A stretch of 64,000 bases of DNA from Nannocystis pusilla. Its GTDB lineage: Bacteria; Myxococcota_A; Polyangia; Nannocystales; Nannocystaceae. The notes beneath the pieces are model-generated. The model was given only the letters and a program-made list of their open reading frames with translations. It was not told the DNA's origin and did not search any database. The stretch's first letter is position 1, and each line of letters starts with the position of its first letter. The stretch lies in NCBI RefSeq assembly GCF_020073745.1, contig NZ_JAIRAU010000059.1:124001-188000 (forward strand), given 5' to 3'. The position numbers and the translations under genes were made by a program. Of this stretch, positions 51,298 to 61,023 are shown piece by piece.

Positions 51298-52479
51298 ATG
51301 ACCCCGCTCGAAACCGCTCCTCCGGACGACCCGCACCTGCGGCGCTTTCACGACCTGTTCCGCGGCGAGTTCGCGTTCGTGTGGTCGGCGGCGCAGCACT
51401 TCGGGGTGCCGTCCGGCGCGGAGGACGATGTCGTGCAGGAGGTGTTCCTGACGGCCTACCGCCGGCTCGAGCAGCTGCACTTCGAGGTGTCGCCGCGGGC
51501 GTGGCTGTTCGGGGTGACCCGGCGGGTGGCCTTCCGCCACCGCCGCGGCGCGGCCCGGCTGGCCCGCCGGCACGCGGCGTTCGCCGAACTGGCGCGACCG
51601 TCGGCCGCGACGCCGCAGCAGCGCCACGACGACGCGCAGCTGCTGACGCGCATGCTCGGCCAGCTGAACGACGGCAACCGCGCGGTGTGGGAGATGACCG
51701 AGCTGCTGGGGATGAGCGCGCCGGAGATCGCGTCGGAGCTGGGGCTGCCGCTCAACACGGTCTACTCGCGGCTGCGACTGGCGCGGCAGCAGCTGCAGGC
51801 GCTGGTCGCCGACGACCGCCTCGAGCGGCTGTGCGAGGCGACACGACAGCGCCAGGCGCCGCCGCGCGAGGCCGAGACGCGCACCTGGGGCCTGTTGCTG
51901 CCGGTGTTCGGCAAGCCGAGCGCGGCCGCGGGGCTCACGGCGTGGGTGTCGACCCAGACCGCGGCGGCGACGACGATGATCGTGGCCGCGGTGGCGGCGG
52001 TCGGGCTGGTGGTCGCGCGCGAGCCGGCCCGCGCGGCCGAACGCCCGCAGCCGGTCGCCGGCGCGCCGGTGGTGCCGGCGATCGCAGGTCCGCCGGCGGC
52101 CGAGGCCGCGCCGCCGCCGGCGGAGCCGCCTGTCGCTCCGGTACAGGTCCCGAAGGACATGGTCAAAAAGCCAGCCGTGGAGGCGGCGGCGGCCGGCGAC
52201 GCGAGCGCGCGGCTGGCCGAGGAGGTGGCGGCGATCGATCGCGTGCACGCGCGGCTGGCCGCCGGCGATCCCGCGGGGGCGCTGGAGGCCGCGGCCGGGC
52301 ACGCGCAGCGGTTCCCGGGCGGGACGCTGGTCGACGTGCGCGAGGCGGCCCGGGTCGACGCGATGTGCCGGCTCGGCGACGAGGCGGCGGCGGTGAGCGC
52401 GGCGCAGTCGCTGGTGCGCACATTCCCGGCCTCGGCGGTGGCGCAGCGGTTCGGCAATTTTTCTGCGTGCCCGCGGTGA
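51298..52479 (+). CDS. ECF-like sigma factor fused to a membrane helix and C-terminal domain
   Basis: 393 residues. Sigma region 2: HDLFRGEFAFVWSAAQHFGVPSGAEDDVVQEVFLTAYRRLEQLHFEVSPRAWLFGVTRRVAFRHRR. Region 4: LLTRMLGQLNDGNRAVWEMTELLGMSAPEIASELGLPLNTVYSRLRLARQQLQ. A helix follows at about residues 220-240 (TTMIVAAVAAVGLVVA), then a Pro/Ala linker and a TPR-like end (VHARLAAGDPAGALEAAAGHAQRFPGGTLVDVREAARVDAMCRLGDEAAAVSAAQSL). The single chain thus joins a sigma factor, a membrane anchor and a possible sensor. Its own tail may act as anti-sigma; that is inference. Confidence 0.87.
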   Translation: MTPLETAPPDDPHLRRFHDLFRGEFAFVWSAAQHFGVPSGAEDDVVQEVFLTAYRRLEQLHFEVSPRAWLFGVTRRVAFRHRRGAARLARRHAAFAELARPSAATPQQRHDDAQLLTRMLGQLNDGNRAVWEMTELLGMSAPEIASELGLPLNTVYSRLRLARQQLQALVADDRLERLCEATRQRQAPPREAETRTWGLLLPVFGKPSAAAGLTAWVSTQTAAATTMIVAAVAAVGLVVAREPARAAERPQPVAGAPVVPAIAGPPAAEAAPPPAEPPVAPVQVPKDMVKKPAVEAAAAGDASARLAEEVAAIDRVHARLAAGDPAGALEAAAGHAQRFPGGTLVDVREAARVDAMCRLGDEAAAVSAAQSLVRTFPASAVAQRFGNFSACPR

Positions 52480-52521
52480 CGGATCGCCGGGCGGTCGGAG
52501 ACGAGGGGGTGAGGTTCTGAC

Positions 52522-53319
52522 ATGAACGCCTGCTTTCGCGCCCCCCTCTTCCTTACCTTGATCACCCTGACCGCCTGCCCGCTGCCGACCAAGCTCGGCA
52601 ACCTGTCCGACTCCGACGCGACGACGCTCGAGGAGACGACCGCGACGCCCGCGACGGCGACCGACGGCGAGACGACCGATGGCACGACGCTCGAGCCGGA
52701 GCTGACGTCGACGACCAAGTTCGACCCCTCGGAGACGACCGCCATCGGGACGGCCAGCGCGACGTCGGCGTCGAGCGACACCGAGACGCCGGTGGCCTGC
52801 GAGGGGCTCGACCAGGCCACCTGCGAGGCCGTGGACTGCGTGAGCCACTTCGGCACGGCCTTCGACTTCCCCGGCTGCCCGTCGGGACAGGTGTACCTCG
52901 GCTGCTCCGAACCGCAGGACTGCGACGAGGCCGAGCACCCCTTCTGCAAGGACGGCACCGACGAGGTCTACCTGCTCCCGTCCGGCTGCCACCCGTCCGG
53001 CTTCAGCCTGTGCGAGGCGCCGGGGATCGCGCTGTGCGACACGTGCGAGGCGCTCACCGAGGCGGAGTGCCTCGAGGAGCCGGCCGGGTGCCAGCCGATC
53101 TACGGCGCCCCGCACGTCGAGGTCGAGGGCGAGGTGTGCGCCGATTACGAGAACAAGGAATTCCTGCGCTGCATCGCCAACGGCGGCGCGTGCCCGCCGT
53201 TCGTCCCGGTGGTCTGCGAGGTGGGCGACACCGACAAGCGCTGGGACTCGCCGTCCGGCTGCGTGCCCGCCGGCTTCGAGGAGTGCGCCACCCCCGAGTT
53301 CGTGCCCGGTTGCCAGTGA
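52522..53319 (+). CDS. Cys-rich secreted lipoprotein
   Basis: 265 residues. MNACFRAPLFLTLITLTAC is a lipoprotein signal. A Thr-rich linker covers about residues 20-90. The rest is a Cys-rich domain with roughly twenty Cys: CEGLDQATCEAVDCVSHF, YLGCSEPQDCDEAEHPFCKDG, CDTCEALTEAECLEEPAGCQPIYG and DSPSGCVPAGFEECATPEFVPGCQ. The repeated S-G-C-x-P-x-G-F pattern suggests internal duplication. Such disulfide-rich surface proteins are common in this bacterial group. No function is known. Confidence 0.8.
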   Translation: MNACFRAPLFLTLITLTACPLPTKLGNLSDSDATTLEETTATPATATDGETTDGTTLEPELTSTTKFDPSETTAIGTASATSASSDTETPVACEGLDQATCEAVDCVSHFGTAFDFPGCPSGQVYLGCSEPQDCDEAEHPFCKDGTDEVYLLPSGCHPSGFSLCEAPGIALCDTCEALTEAECLEEPAGCQPIYGAPHVEVEGEVCADYENKEFLRCIANGGACPPFVPVVCEVGDTDKRWDSPSGCVPAGFEECATPEFVPGCQ

Positions 53320-53930
53320 ACGCGTCCGCTGTGCCATGAATCGCCGCGCCGCCGGAATCGCGGTCCGGTGGTGGCGTGATTGGCGGCGATGCCACGATTC
53401 GCGTCGCCGCGGATCACCGCGCCGGTGCGCTCCCGAGGCCCGGCGATGCATCGATTCGCATCGCTCGACGGCGGAGACACGACTCCCGCGCGCGCGGCGA
53501 ATGTCGTGACTGCCGATGCGGCAGATCGCGGCCGCCTCGTTCGTCGGCGCCCGAGGTCCGCCGGCCTCCTGCAGCCGCGCCGAACCCGGTCGGCCGACCC
53601 CGGCGCCGCGACCGGGTGGCTCGCGCTCCGGCTCGCGGTCGCCGCCCGGACTCGCGGACGACGTTCGCCGGGCCAGCCGGCGCGGATCGCTCGCGGATGT
53701 CCCAAAAGACAGCTTCGCTCCGCGGGCGGACGCGAGCCGGCGCGGGCGATCTTTCACCGAGAGGTCGCGCTCGGCTCGCCGCGCGTCGTGCGCTCCACAG
53801 CCCGGGGCGCCAGGTGGACCCCCCAGGGGACGCCAGGGGACCCGGCGCGCCAGGGCCGCGAGCGGCGTGCGCCAGGTCGGCCGCGGGGCGACGACGCCCC
53901 GCTTGCGCGTGTGTTAGCCTGCGGGTCCCG
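53320..53930. other. 610-bp non-coding stretch with GATTCGC/GAATCGC motifs
   Basis: No gene is supported here. Near 53330-53475 the motifs GAATCGCCGCG, GGAATCGCGGTC, CACGATTCGCGTC and CATCGATTCGCATCG recur in both directions, giving several small inverted repeats. The remainder up to the kinase start is GC-rich without clear structure. Confidence 0.4.
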
Positions 53931-55604
<1,674 letters not shown>

Positions 55605-55613
55605 ATCGACGGA

Positions 55614-55627
55614 TGTCCCGCGGGACA
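55614..55627. repeat. TGTCCCG/CGGGACA hairpin
   Basis: A perfect 14-bp palindrome just after the kinase stop. It is of the ATGTCC family and lacks a T-run, so it is not a classic terminator. Confidence 0.55.
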
Positions 55628-55641
55628 GGTGCCGACGTTCG

Positions 55642-56034
55642 TCACAGCGACCGCGGGTGGCGCAGCGGCAGCAGGGCGAGCAGGCGATCGTCGCGCAGCA
55701 GCATGCCGAGCCACACGATCGCGCCGAACACCAGGGTGAAGCCGAACGACGAGCCGTGGACCACGTGGGTGGCGACGGCCCCGCCGAGGTAGCCGGTGAG
55801 GAGGACCGCGCCGAGCACGGCGGTGCGGGGCGCGGCGAACAGCAGCGCGCAGGCGGCCTCGAGCGCGCCGAGCCGCACGACCATGTCGCCGGTGTAGCCG
55901 AGCTCGGCGGACGCCTCGACCACCGGGTCGAGCAGCAGGAACTTGCCGAGGGCGTCGACGAGGAGGAACAGCACCGGCAGGGCGCTGATGATCTGGCCGG
56001 CGCGGACGCGCTTCTTCGCGGATGTGGTCTGCAT
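55642..56034 (-). CDS. DoxX-like small membrane protein
   Basis: 130 residues with four helices: AGQIISALPVLFLLVDALGKF, MVVRLGALEAACALLFAAP, TAVLGAVLLTGYLGGAVATHVVHG and FTLVFGAIVWLGMLLRDDR. The order and the LEAACALLFAAPRTAVLGAVLLTGYLGGAVATHV stretch are those of DoxX-like proteins. These often stand beside YCII-type genes, as here, but have no agreed function. GGAGAAGACGTC before the ATG is a good ribosome site. It is probably co-transcribed with the YCII gene 62 bp upstream. Confidence 0.85.
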   Translation of the reverse strand: MQTTSAKKRVRAGQIISALPVLFLLVDALGKFLLLDPVVEASAELGYTGDMVVRLGALEAACALLFAAPRTAVLGAVLLTGYLGGAVATHVVHGSSFGFTLVFGAIVWLGMLLRDDRLLALLPLRHPRSL

Positions 56035-56096
56035 GACGTCTTCTCCTGTGATTGAATGTCGAGTGGTTCGTTGTCGCGGTGAATGGTGGGGGTAGA

Positions 56097-56456
56097 TCAG
56101 AGCATCTGGCGGATCTCGCACTCGCCCGAGTACGACTCGCCGAGCACCCGCAGGTGGAGGCGCATGAAGCGGCTGCCGAGCTCGAGCGCCTCGTCGATGG
56201 ACTTGGCCTGGATCACCGTGAAGCCGCCGACGACCTCCTTGACCCCGGCGAACGGGCCGTCGATGACGCGCAGCTCGCCGCGATCGACCACGATCTTGGC
56301 GCCCACCGCACTCGGCGCCAGGCCGCCGGTGTCGAGCAGCACGCCGTCGCGCGTCATCTCGGCGATGAACTTGTCCATCTCGGCGACGAGCTCGGGCCTC
56401 GGCGGGATGCCCTGCTCATAATTCGTGTCGCCCTTGACCATCATCATGAATCGCAT
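56097..56456 (-). CDS. YCII-related (DGPF-domain) protein
   Basis: 119 residues, complete: MRFMMMVKGDTNYEQGIPPRPELVAEMDKFIAEMTRDGVLLDTGGLAPSA, RVIDGPFAGVKEVVGGFTVIQAKSIDEALELGSRFMRLH. The DGPF motif and length are typical of DGPF/YCII proteins, which in other bacteria often pair with ECF sigma factors. Here the partner is a DoxX-like gene. It is small and cytosolic, and its function is unsettled. Confidence 0.9.
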   Translation of the reverse strand: MRFMMMVKGDTNYEQGIPPRPELVAEMDKFIAEMTRDGVLLDTGGLAPSAVGAKIVVDRGELRVIDGPFAGVKEVVGGFTVIQAKSIDEALELGSRFMRLHLRVLGESYSGECEIRQML

Positions 56457-56706
56457 GTCGATACCCTCTGGTCGTTTGAACTCCGCAGTCGAGGTGGTGC
56501 CGGATCCGCGGTCTGTCGACCTGCGCGCCCGGGCCTTCATGACCACGTCGAACGACACGCGGCAGGATCGACACGGCCGCCCAGAAAACTTGAAAATTTT
56601 CGTAAACTGCCGGAATGATTCGCTATTTTCGCGTCTTCCGGGCCGGGGGCCGGCGACCCGCGGGGGAGCTCGGCGAGGCCCCGGGGATCGACGGACCTCG
56701 CGCGAT

Positions 56707-56722
56707 ATGTCCCAAGGGACAT
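56707..56722. repeat. ATGTCCC/GGGACAT hairpin
   Basis: ATGTCCC-AA-GGGACAT, perfect 7-bp arms, about 60 bp before the ankyrin gene start. Confidence 0.6.
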
Positions 56723-56783
56723 GCATGCGGCGAGCGCCGCTCGGCTTGTCGGCGTGGGGGACTTCGGCGATCCTCCTCAAACC

Positions 56784-57992
56784 ATGACCGTCAGCCACCA
56801 GGAGTCTCCCGGGTCCGAGCTGTTCACCGTCATCGAGCGCGGGGACGTCGAGGCCGCGGTCGCGCAGATCGACGCCGACCCCGGGCTCGTGCAGGCGCGG
56901 GACCCGGCGCTCGGCAGCACGCCGCTGATCTTCGCGGCCCACCGCGGGCAGACGCCGGTGGTCGCGGCGCTGCTGCGGGCGGGCGCCGACGTGCACGCGC
57001 GCGAGCGGGCCAGCGACTCCACGGCGCTGCACTGGGCGGCCGAGGCGGGCATCCCGGCGGTCGCCGAGCTGCTGCTGGCCCACGGCGCCGGGATCGAGCC
57101 GCGCGACGAGTGGTTCGCGCTCACGCCGCTGGGCTGGTCGATCGTGGTCCGCTGGGCGCCGCAGCGCCACCAGGACCGCGCGGCGGTGGCGGCCCTGCTG
57201 CGGGCCGCCGGCGCCCGCGAAGACATCTTCACCGCCCTGCCGAGCGGGCCCGAGGCGGTCCGCGCGGTCGTCGAGGCCGATCCCGCGGCGGTCCACCAGC
57301 GCATGGGCTTCGTGTCGGCGCGCATGACCCCGCTCCACCTCGCGGTCGCGCGCGGGCTCCGGACCGCGCTGTCACGCCTGGTCGGATACGGCGCCGACCT
57401 GCACGCGCACACCGACGACGGCCTCACGGCGCTGGCGCTGGCGCTGGCGCGCGGCGACGCGGCCCAGGTCGAGGTGCTGCACGGGCTCGGGGCCCGCGAA
57501 GACGTCGCCACCGCGCTGGTGACCGGCGACCTCGAGGCGATGGCGACGCGGCTCGCCGCGGAGCCGCAGCCGCCCGAGCTGCTGGCCTGCTGGCTGGCGC
57601 TGGCGGCCAAGAACGGCCGGCCCGAGGCGATCGAGGTCCTGCTGCGCGGCGGCGCCGAGGTCGACGCGCGCACGCGTCGGCTGCTCGGCGAGACGCCCGC
57701 CGAGGTGAGCGCGCTGCACATGGCCGCCCGCGAGGGCCACGTGGCCGCGGTCCTGGCCCTGCTCGCCGCCGGCGCCAGCGTCGACGGTTGCGCGGGGCCG
57801 GGGCTGCCGACGCCCCTGCACGTGGCCGCCGGCAACGGCCACCTCGAGGTCGTGCGCGCGCTGCTCGGCCACGGCGCCGCCGTCGCCGCGCGCGAGCGGA
57901 TCTACGGGGCGACGCCGCTGCAGTGGGCCGAGTTCAACGAGCAGGCCGAGGTCGCGGCGCTGCTGCAGGCTGGTGTCCAGGACATGTCCTGA
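56784..57992 (+). CDS. Ankyrin-repeat protein
   Basis: 402 residues with about eight ankyrin repeats: GSTPLIFAAHRGQTPVVAALLRAGADVHARE, STALHWAAEAGIPAVAELLLAHGAGIE, MTPLHLAVARGLRTALSRLVGYGADLHAHTDDGLTALALALARGD, NGRPEAIEVLLRGGAEVDAR, VSALHMAAREGHVAAVLALLAAGASVDG, PTPLHVAAGNGHLEVVRALLGHGAAVAARER and ATPLQWAEFNEQAEVAALLQAG. There is no signal or membrane segment. The last codons (VQDMS) are made by a copy of the ATGTCC hairpin, so the repeat supplies the stop. The partner is unknown. Confidence 0.9.
   Translation: MTVSHQESPGSELFTVIERGDVEAAVAQIDADPGLVQARDPALGSTPLIFAAHRGQTPVVAALLRAGADVHARERASDSTALHWAAEAGIPAVAELLLAHGAGIEPRDEWFALTPLGWSIVVRWAPQRHQDRAAVAALLRAAGAREDIFTALPSGPEAVRAVVEADPAAVHQRMGFVSARMTPLHLAVARGLRTALSRLVGYGADLHAHTDDGLTALALALARGDAAQVEVLHGLGAREDVATALVTGDLEAMATRLAAEPQPPELLACWLALAAKNGRPEAIEVLLRGGAEVDARTRRLLGETPAEVSALHMAAREGHVAAVLALLAAGASVDGCAGPGLPTPLHVAAGNGHLEVVRALLGHGAAVAARERIYGATPLQWAEFNEQAEVAALLQAGVQDMS
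57975..57990. repeat. TGTCC/GGACA and GGACATGTCC palindromes at the ankyrin gene end
   Basis: TGTCC-A-GGACA overlaps GGACATGTCC, and further ATGTCC copies follow at 58012 and 58027. The cluster fills the gap to the convergent gene ending at 58038 and includes the ankyrin stop codon. Confidence 0.55.
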
Positions 57993-58037
57993 AGGACCAG
58001 CTCGTTCAGGCATGTCCGGGCGAGCATGTCCCTCGGG

Positions 58038-58784
58038 TCACGTCGCGCCGTAGCGGGCGAGGCAGGCCGCGTGGCTCGACCTGGGCGCGCGGATCGAGCC
58101 GTCGGCGAGGCGCTCGCCGTCCGGGTCGAGGTAGACGCGGCGGCCGGCGCCGTCGCGGCGGCCGACGTGGACGTTGAACACGAAGGCGCGGTCGGACAGG
58201 GCCTCGAACCAGTGGACGTTGTCGCGCTGGTCGGACACCGTGGAGTGGTCGCCGGGCGCGAACTCGCGGTCGATCGTCGGGCGGATGACGAAGTGGTCGG
58301 CGTGGGTCTCGAGGCGGTCGTAGTGGCGACCGCGCCAGCGGCCGGCGAGCACGATGAAGCCGGTGCACAGGTCGTCGTGGCCGTGCGGGACGATCGCGCG
58401 GCCCTTGCGGCAGCCGAACACCCGCCGGCCGACGAGGCGCGGCGACGGAGCGCCGGCCAGCGCGGCGAGGTCGAGGTCCACGGTCGCGGCGCCGCGGGCC
58501 GGTAGTCGCATGCGCGTCGCCAGCGCGTCGAGGTCGAGGCGGGCGCACAGGTCGTCGAGGTCGACGCGCGCGCACAGGTCGTCGAGCAACCCCTGAAACG
58601 CGCGCTCACCGAGGCTGCGGCCGCGCAGGGCGCGGGTCATCTCGCCCAGCTCCGCGAGCCATGCGCCGAGCTTCGGGCGCACGGCGGCGGCCACGACCTC
58701 GCGCGACCACAACAGCTCGCACAGGCCCGCGGTGGCGAGCGCGGTGAGGGCGTGGCTGGACAGCGCGCGGCGGGTCAGGGACAT
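58038..58784 (-). CDS. Cupin-like protein of unknown function
   Basis: 248 residues. The N-terminal part is helical (ELLWSREVVAAAVRPKLGAWLAELGEMTRALRGRSLGERAFQGLLDDL). The C-terminal part resembles a cysteine-dioxygenase-like cupin: HDDLCTGFIVLAGRWRGRHYDRLETHADHFVIRP, EFAPGDHSTVSDQRDNVHWFEALSDRAFVFNVHVG, with several His that could bind iron. The DDLCARxDLDxL element is repeated twice in the middle. The call is by appearance only. The start gives MSLTRRALSSHALTALA. Confidence 0.65.
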   Translation of the reverse strand: MSLTRRALSSHALTALATAGLCELLWSREVVAAAVRPKLGAWLAELGEMTRALRGRSLGERAFQGLLDDLCARVDLDDLCARLDLDALATRMRLPARGAATVDLDLAALAGAPSPRLVGRRVFGCRKGRAIVPHGHDDLCTGFIVLAGRWRGRHYDRLETHADHFVIRPTIDREFAPGDHSTVSDQRDNVHWFEALSDRAFVFNVHVGRRDGAGRRVYLDPDGERLADGSIRAPRSSHAACLARYGAT

Positions 58785-59140
58785 GTGGCGGCCGGGCCCG
58801 CGACTATACCCCGGGTCGAGCGGGGAGGGCGATGGGCGCGATCGACCGGGCTGCGCGTCGTCGGTGATCCGCCGCGAGGACGCCGCCTTGCCGCGGTCGC
58901 AATCGCGGGCGGAGGCCGCGATCCGGGCCGCCTGCCGCGCCGGAGCCGGCGCGGGGAGACGCCCTCGCCACGCCGCAGGCGGACGCGCCGCGGCGCCGCC
59001 CGGGGAGGCGCGAGCGCGTCGCGGCGCTTCACGCCACCCGACTGCGTCGATTCGTAGGGGTCCGCAATCATCACAGGGTCACGTCGCGCGGCCGGCGGCG
59101 TAGACGTCGGCGTCGGGAGACGCGAGTCGTCATTTTTAAG

Positions 59141-59156
59141 ATGTCCTCGAGGACAT
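59141..59156. repeat. ATGTCC-TCGA-GGACAT palindrome
   Basis: A perfect 16-bp palindrome in the 550-bp gap 58785-59334. The same gap contains a copy of GCAATCATCACAGGG (59064-59078). No gene is supported in this gap. Confidence 0.6.
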
Positions 59157-59334
59157 AACGAAGGGTCAGCCTTTGGTGTGCGCGCGCCGTGGCCGGTCGC
59201 TACGGTGCCGGGCCCGCCAGGGGCGTGGCACCGACGCGTGACCACGTTGGGCCACCGGGATGCGCCGCGAGCGGAGTGATCCGGTCGACGGTTCGCGTCG
59301 CTGGCCGGACGAAGTTCGTGCATAGCAACCACGA

Positions 59335-61014
59335 ATGACGCGACCGATCCGCATGGCGATCACTGTCGCCTCGTGTCTCACCCTGTTCGCGTGTCCGGCG
59401 AATGAGGCCACGGACACGAGCGACGCGGACGAGACGACGACGGGGCCGGCGATCGCCGGCGATGATTCCACCGGCGGCGATTCGTCGTTCGCGCCGGCGC
59501 CGGGCGGTCTGCGTCGGCTCCTGCGCCACCAATACGTCGGATCGATCCGCTACCTGCTCGGCGACCAGGCCGCGGCCGCGGCCGCGCCGCCCGAGGATTA
59601 TCCGCTGCACGGCTTCGACGCCATCGGCGCGGCGGAGCTGGCGCTGCAGGCGAGCTCGGTCGAGCAATGCGAGTCGTCGGCGCGGGCGGTCGCCGCGGCC
59701 GCGGTGCAGCACCGCAAGCGCCTGGCGACATTCGTGCCGTGCGTGAATGCGGCGACCGCGGAGTCGGGCTGCTACGAGGAATTGGCCCGCGAGTTCGGGC
59801 GGCTGGCGTGGCGGCGCCCGCTGGCCGCCGACGAGGTGGACGCGCTGGTGCGGATCGCCGGGGCCGGGCGCGCCTGGGGCGGCTCGTTCGACACCGGCCT
59901 GCAGTACGAATTGATGGCGCTGCTGCAATCGCCGAACTTCGTCTACCTGATCGAGCTCGGCGAGCCCGACGCCGAGGCGCCGGGCCTGCGGCGATTGACC
60001 GCGCTCGAGCTGGCGGCTCGCATGTCGTTCTTCCTGCTCGGGCGCACGCCCGACGTCGCGCTGATGGCGGCCGCCGAGGCGGGCGAGCTCGCGACCGACG
60101 AACAGGTGCGGGCCGCGGCCGCGGCCATGCTGGCGCGGCCGGAGGCGCGCGCGACCCTGGCGAACTTCTACAGCGAGCTGTTCCTGCTGCGCGACCTGCC
60201 GACGCTGAGCAAGAGCGGCGAGCTGTTCCCGCAATTCTCGCCCGAGCTGGCCGAGTCGATGGCGCAGGAGACGCTGCACCTCGTCGACGACATCGTGTGG
60301 GCGCAGGACGGCGACATCCGCGGGCTCATCGACGCCGAGTACACGTTCGTCGACGCCGCCCTGGCCGAGCTGTACGGCGTGCCGGCGCCGGAGGGTCCCG
60401 GCTTCCACGCGGTGACCTTGCCGGCGGCGCAGGGCCGCGCCGGGCTGCTCGGTCAGGCCAGCTTCCTGGCCCGCTTCGCGCATCCGGCGACGACGTCGCC
60501 GACGCGCCGCGGTCAGTTCATTCGCACGCGCCTGTTGTGCGACATCATCCTCCCGCCGCCGCCGGGGGTCGACACCCACCTGCCGCCCGACGATCCCGAC
60601 GAGCCGCAGACGATGCGGGACAAGCTGACGAAGCACGTCGAGGACAAGACCTGCGCCGGCTGCCATCAATCGATGGACCCGCTCGGGCTCGCGCTCGAGA
60701 ACTACGATTCGCTCGGGGTGTTCCGCACCGAGGACAACGGCCTGCCGATCGACGCCTCGGCCGCCACCGCCGACCTCGGCCGGTTCTCCGGCGCGCGCGC
60801 GCTGGCGGCCGCGCTGATCGCCGACCGCCGGACCACGACGTGCGTGATCAAGAGCTTCGTGCGCGGCGGCCTCGGCCACCTCGAGGGCTTCGGCGAGCTG
60901 CCGGTCCTGCGTGACCTCGAGGACAGCTTCGTCGCCGGCGGCCACCGGGTCAAGGGCCTGCTGGTCGACCTCGTCGCCAGCCCGCTGTTCCGCGCGGTCG
61001 CCGAACCGAAATAG
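59335..61014 (+). CDS. DUF1592/DUF1588/DUF1585 secreted lipoprotein
   Basis: 559 residues. MTRPIRMAITVASCLTLFAC is a lipoprotein signal. GLRRLLRHQYVGSIRYLLGDQAAAAAAPPEDYPLHGFDAIG is the N-terminal DUF1587-like domain. FGRLAWRRPLAADEVDALVRIA is DUF1595, and TGLQYELMALLQSPNFVYLIELGEPD with LTALELAARMSFFLLGRTPD is DUF1592. RAGLLGQASFLARFAHPATTSPTRRGQFIRTRLLCDIILPPPP is DUF1588, and the end (SFVAGGHRVKGLLVDLVASPLFR) is DUF1585. CAGCHQSMDPLGLALENYD has a cytochrome-like C-x-x-C-H. These proteins pair with DUF1552 proteins, as here, but the role of the pair is not known. Confidence 0.92.
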   Translation: MTRPIRMAITVASCLTLFACPANEATDTSDADETTTGPAIAGDDSTGGDSSFAPAPGGLRRLLRHQYVGSIRYLLGDQAAAAAAPPEDYPLHGFDAIGAAELALQASSVEQCESSARAVAAAAVQHRKRLATFVPCVNAATAESGCYEELAREFGRLAWRRPLAADEVDALVRIAGAGRAWGGSFDTGLQYELMALLQSPNFVYLIELGEPDAEAPGLRRLTALELAARMSFFLLGRTPDVALMAAAEAGELATDEQVRAAAAAMLARPEARATLANFYSELFLLRDLPTLSKSGELFPQFSPELAESMAQETLHLVDDIVWAQDGDIRGLIDAEYTFVDAALAELYGVPAPEGPGFHAVTLPAAQGRAGLLGQASFLARFAHPATTSPTRRGQFIRTRLLCDIILPPPPGVDTHLPPDDPDEPQTMRDKLTKHVEDKTCAGCHQSMDPLGLALENYDSLGVFRTEDNGLPIDASAATADLGRFSGARALAAALIADRRTTTCVIKSFVRGGLGHLEGFGELPVLRDLEDSFVAGGHRVKGLLVDLVASPLFRAVAEPK

Positions 61015-61023
61015 GAGCCCGTC

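Noticed and set aside
52163-53395. Long minus-strand frames opposite the sigma/TPR and Cys-rich lipoprotein genes
   Set aside because: They are Arg/Pro/Ser-rich shadows without starts or domains; the plus strand has signal peptides and clear motifs.
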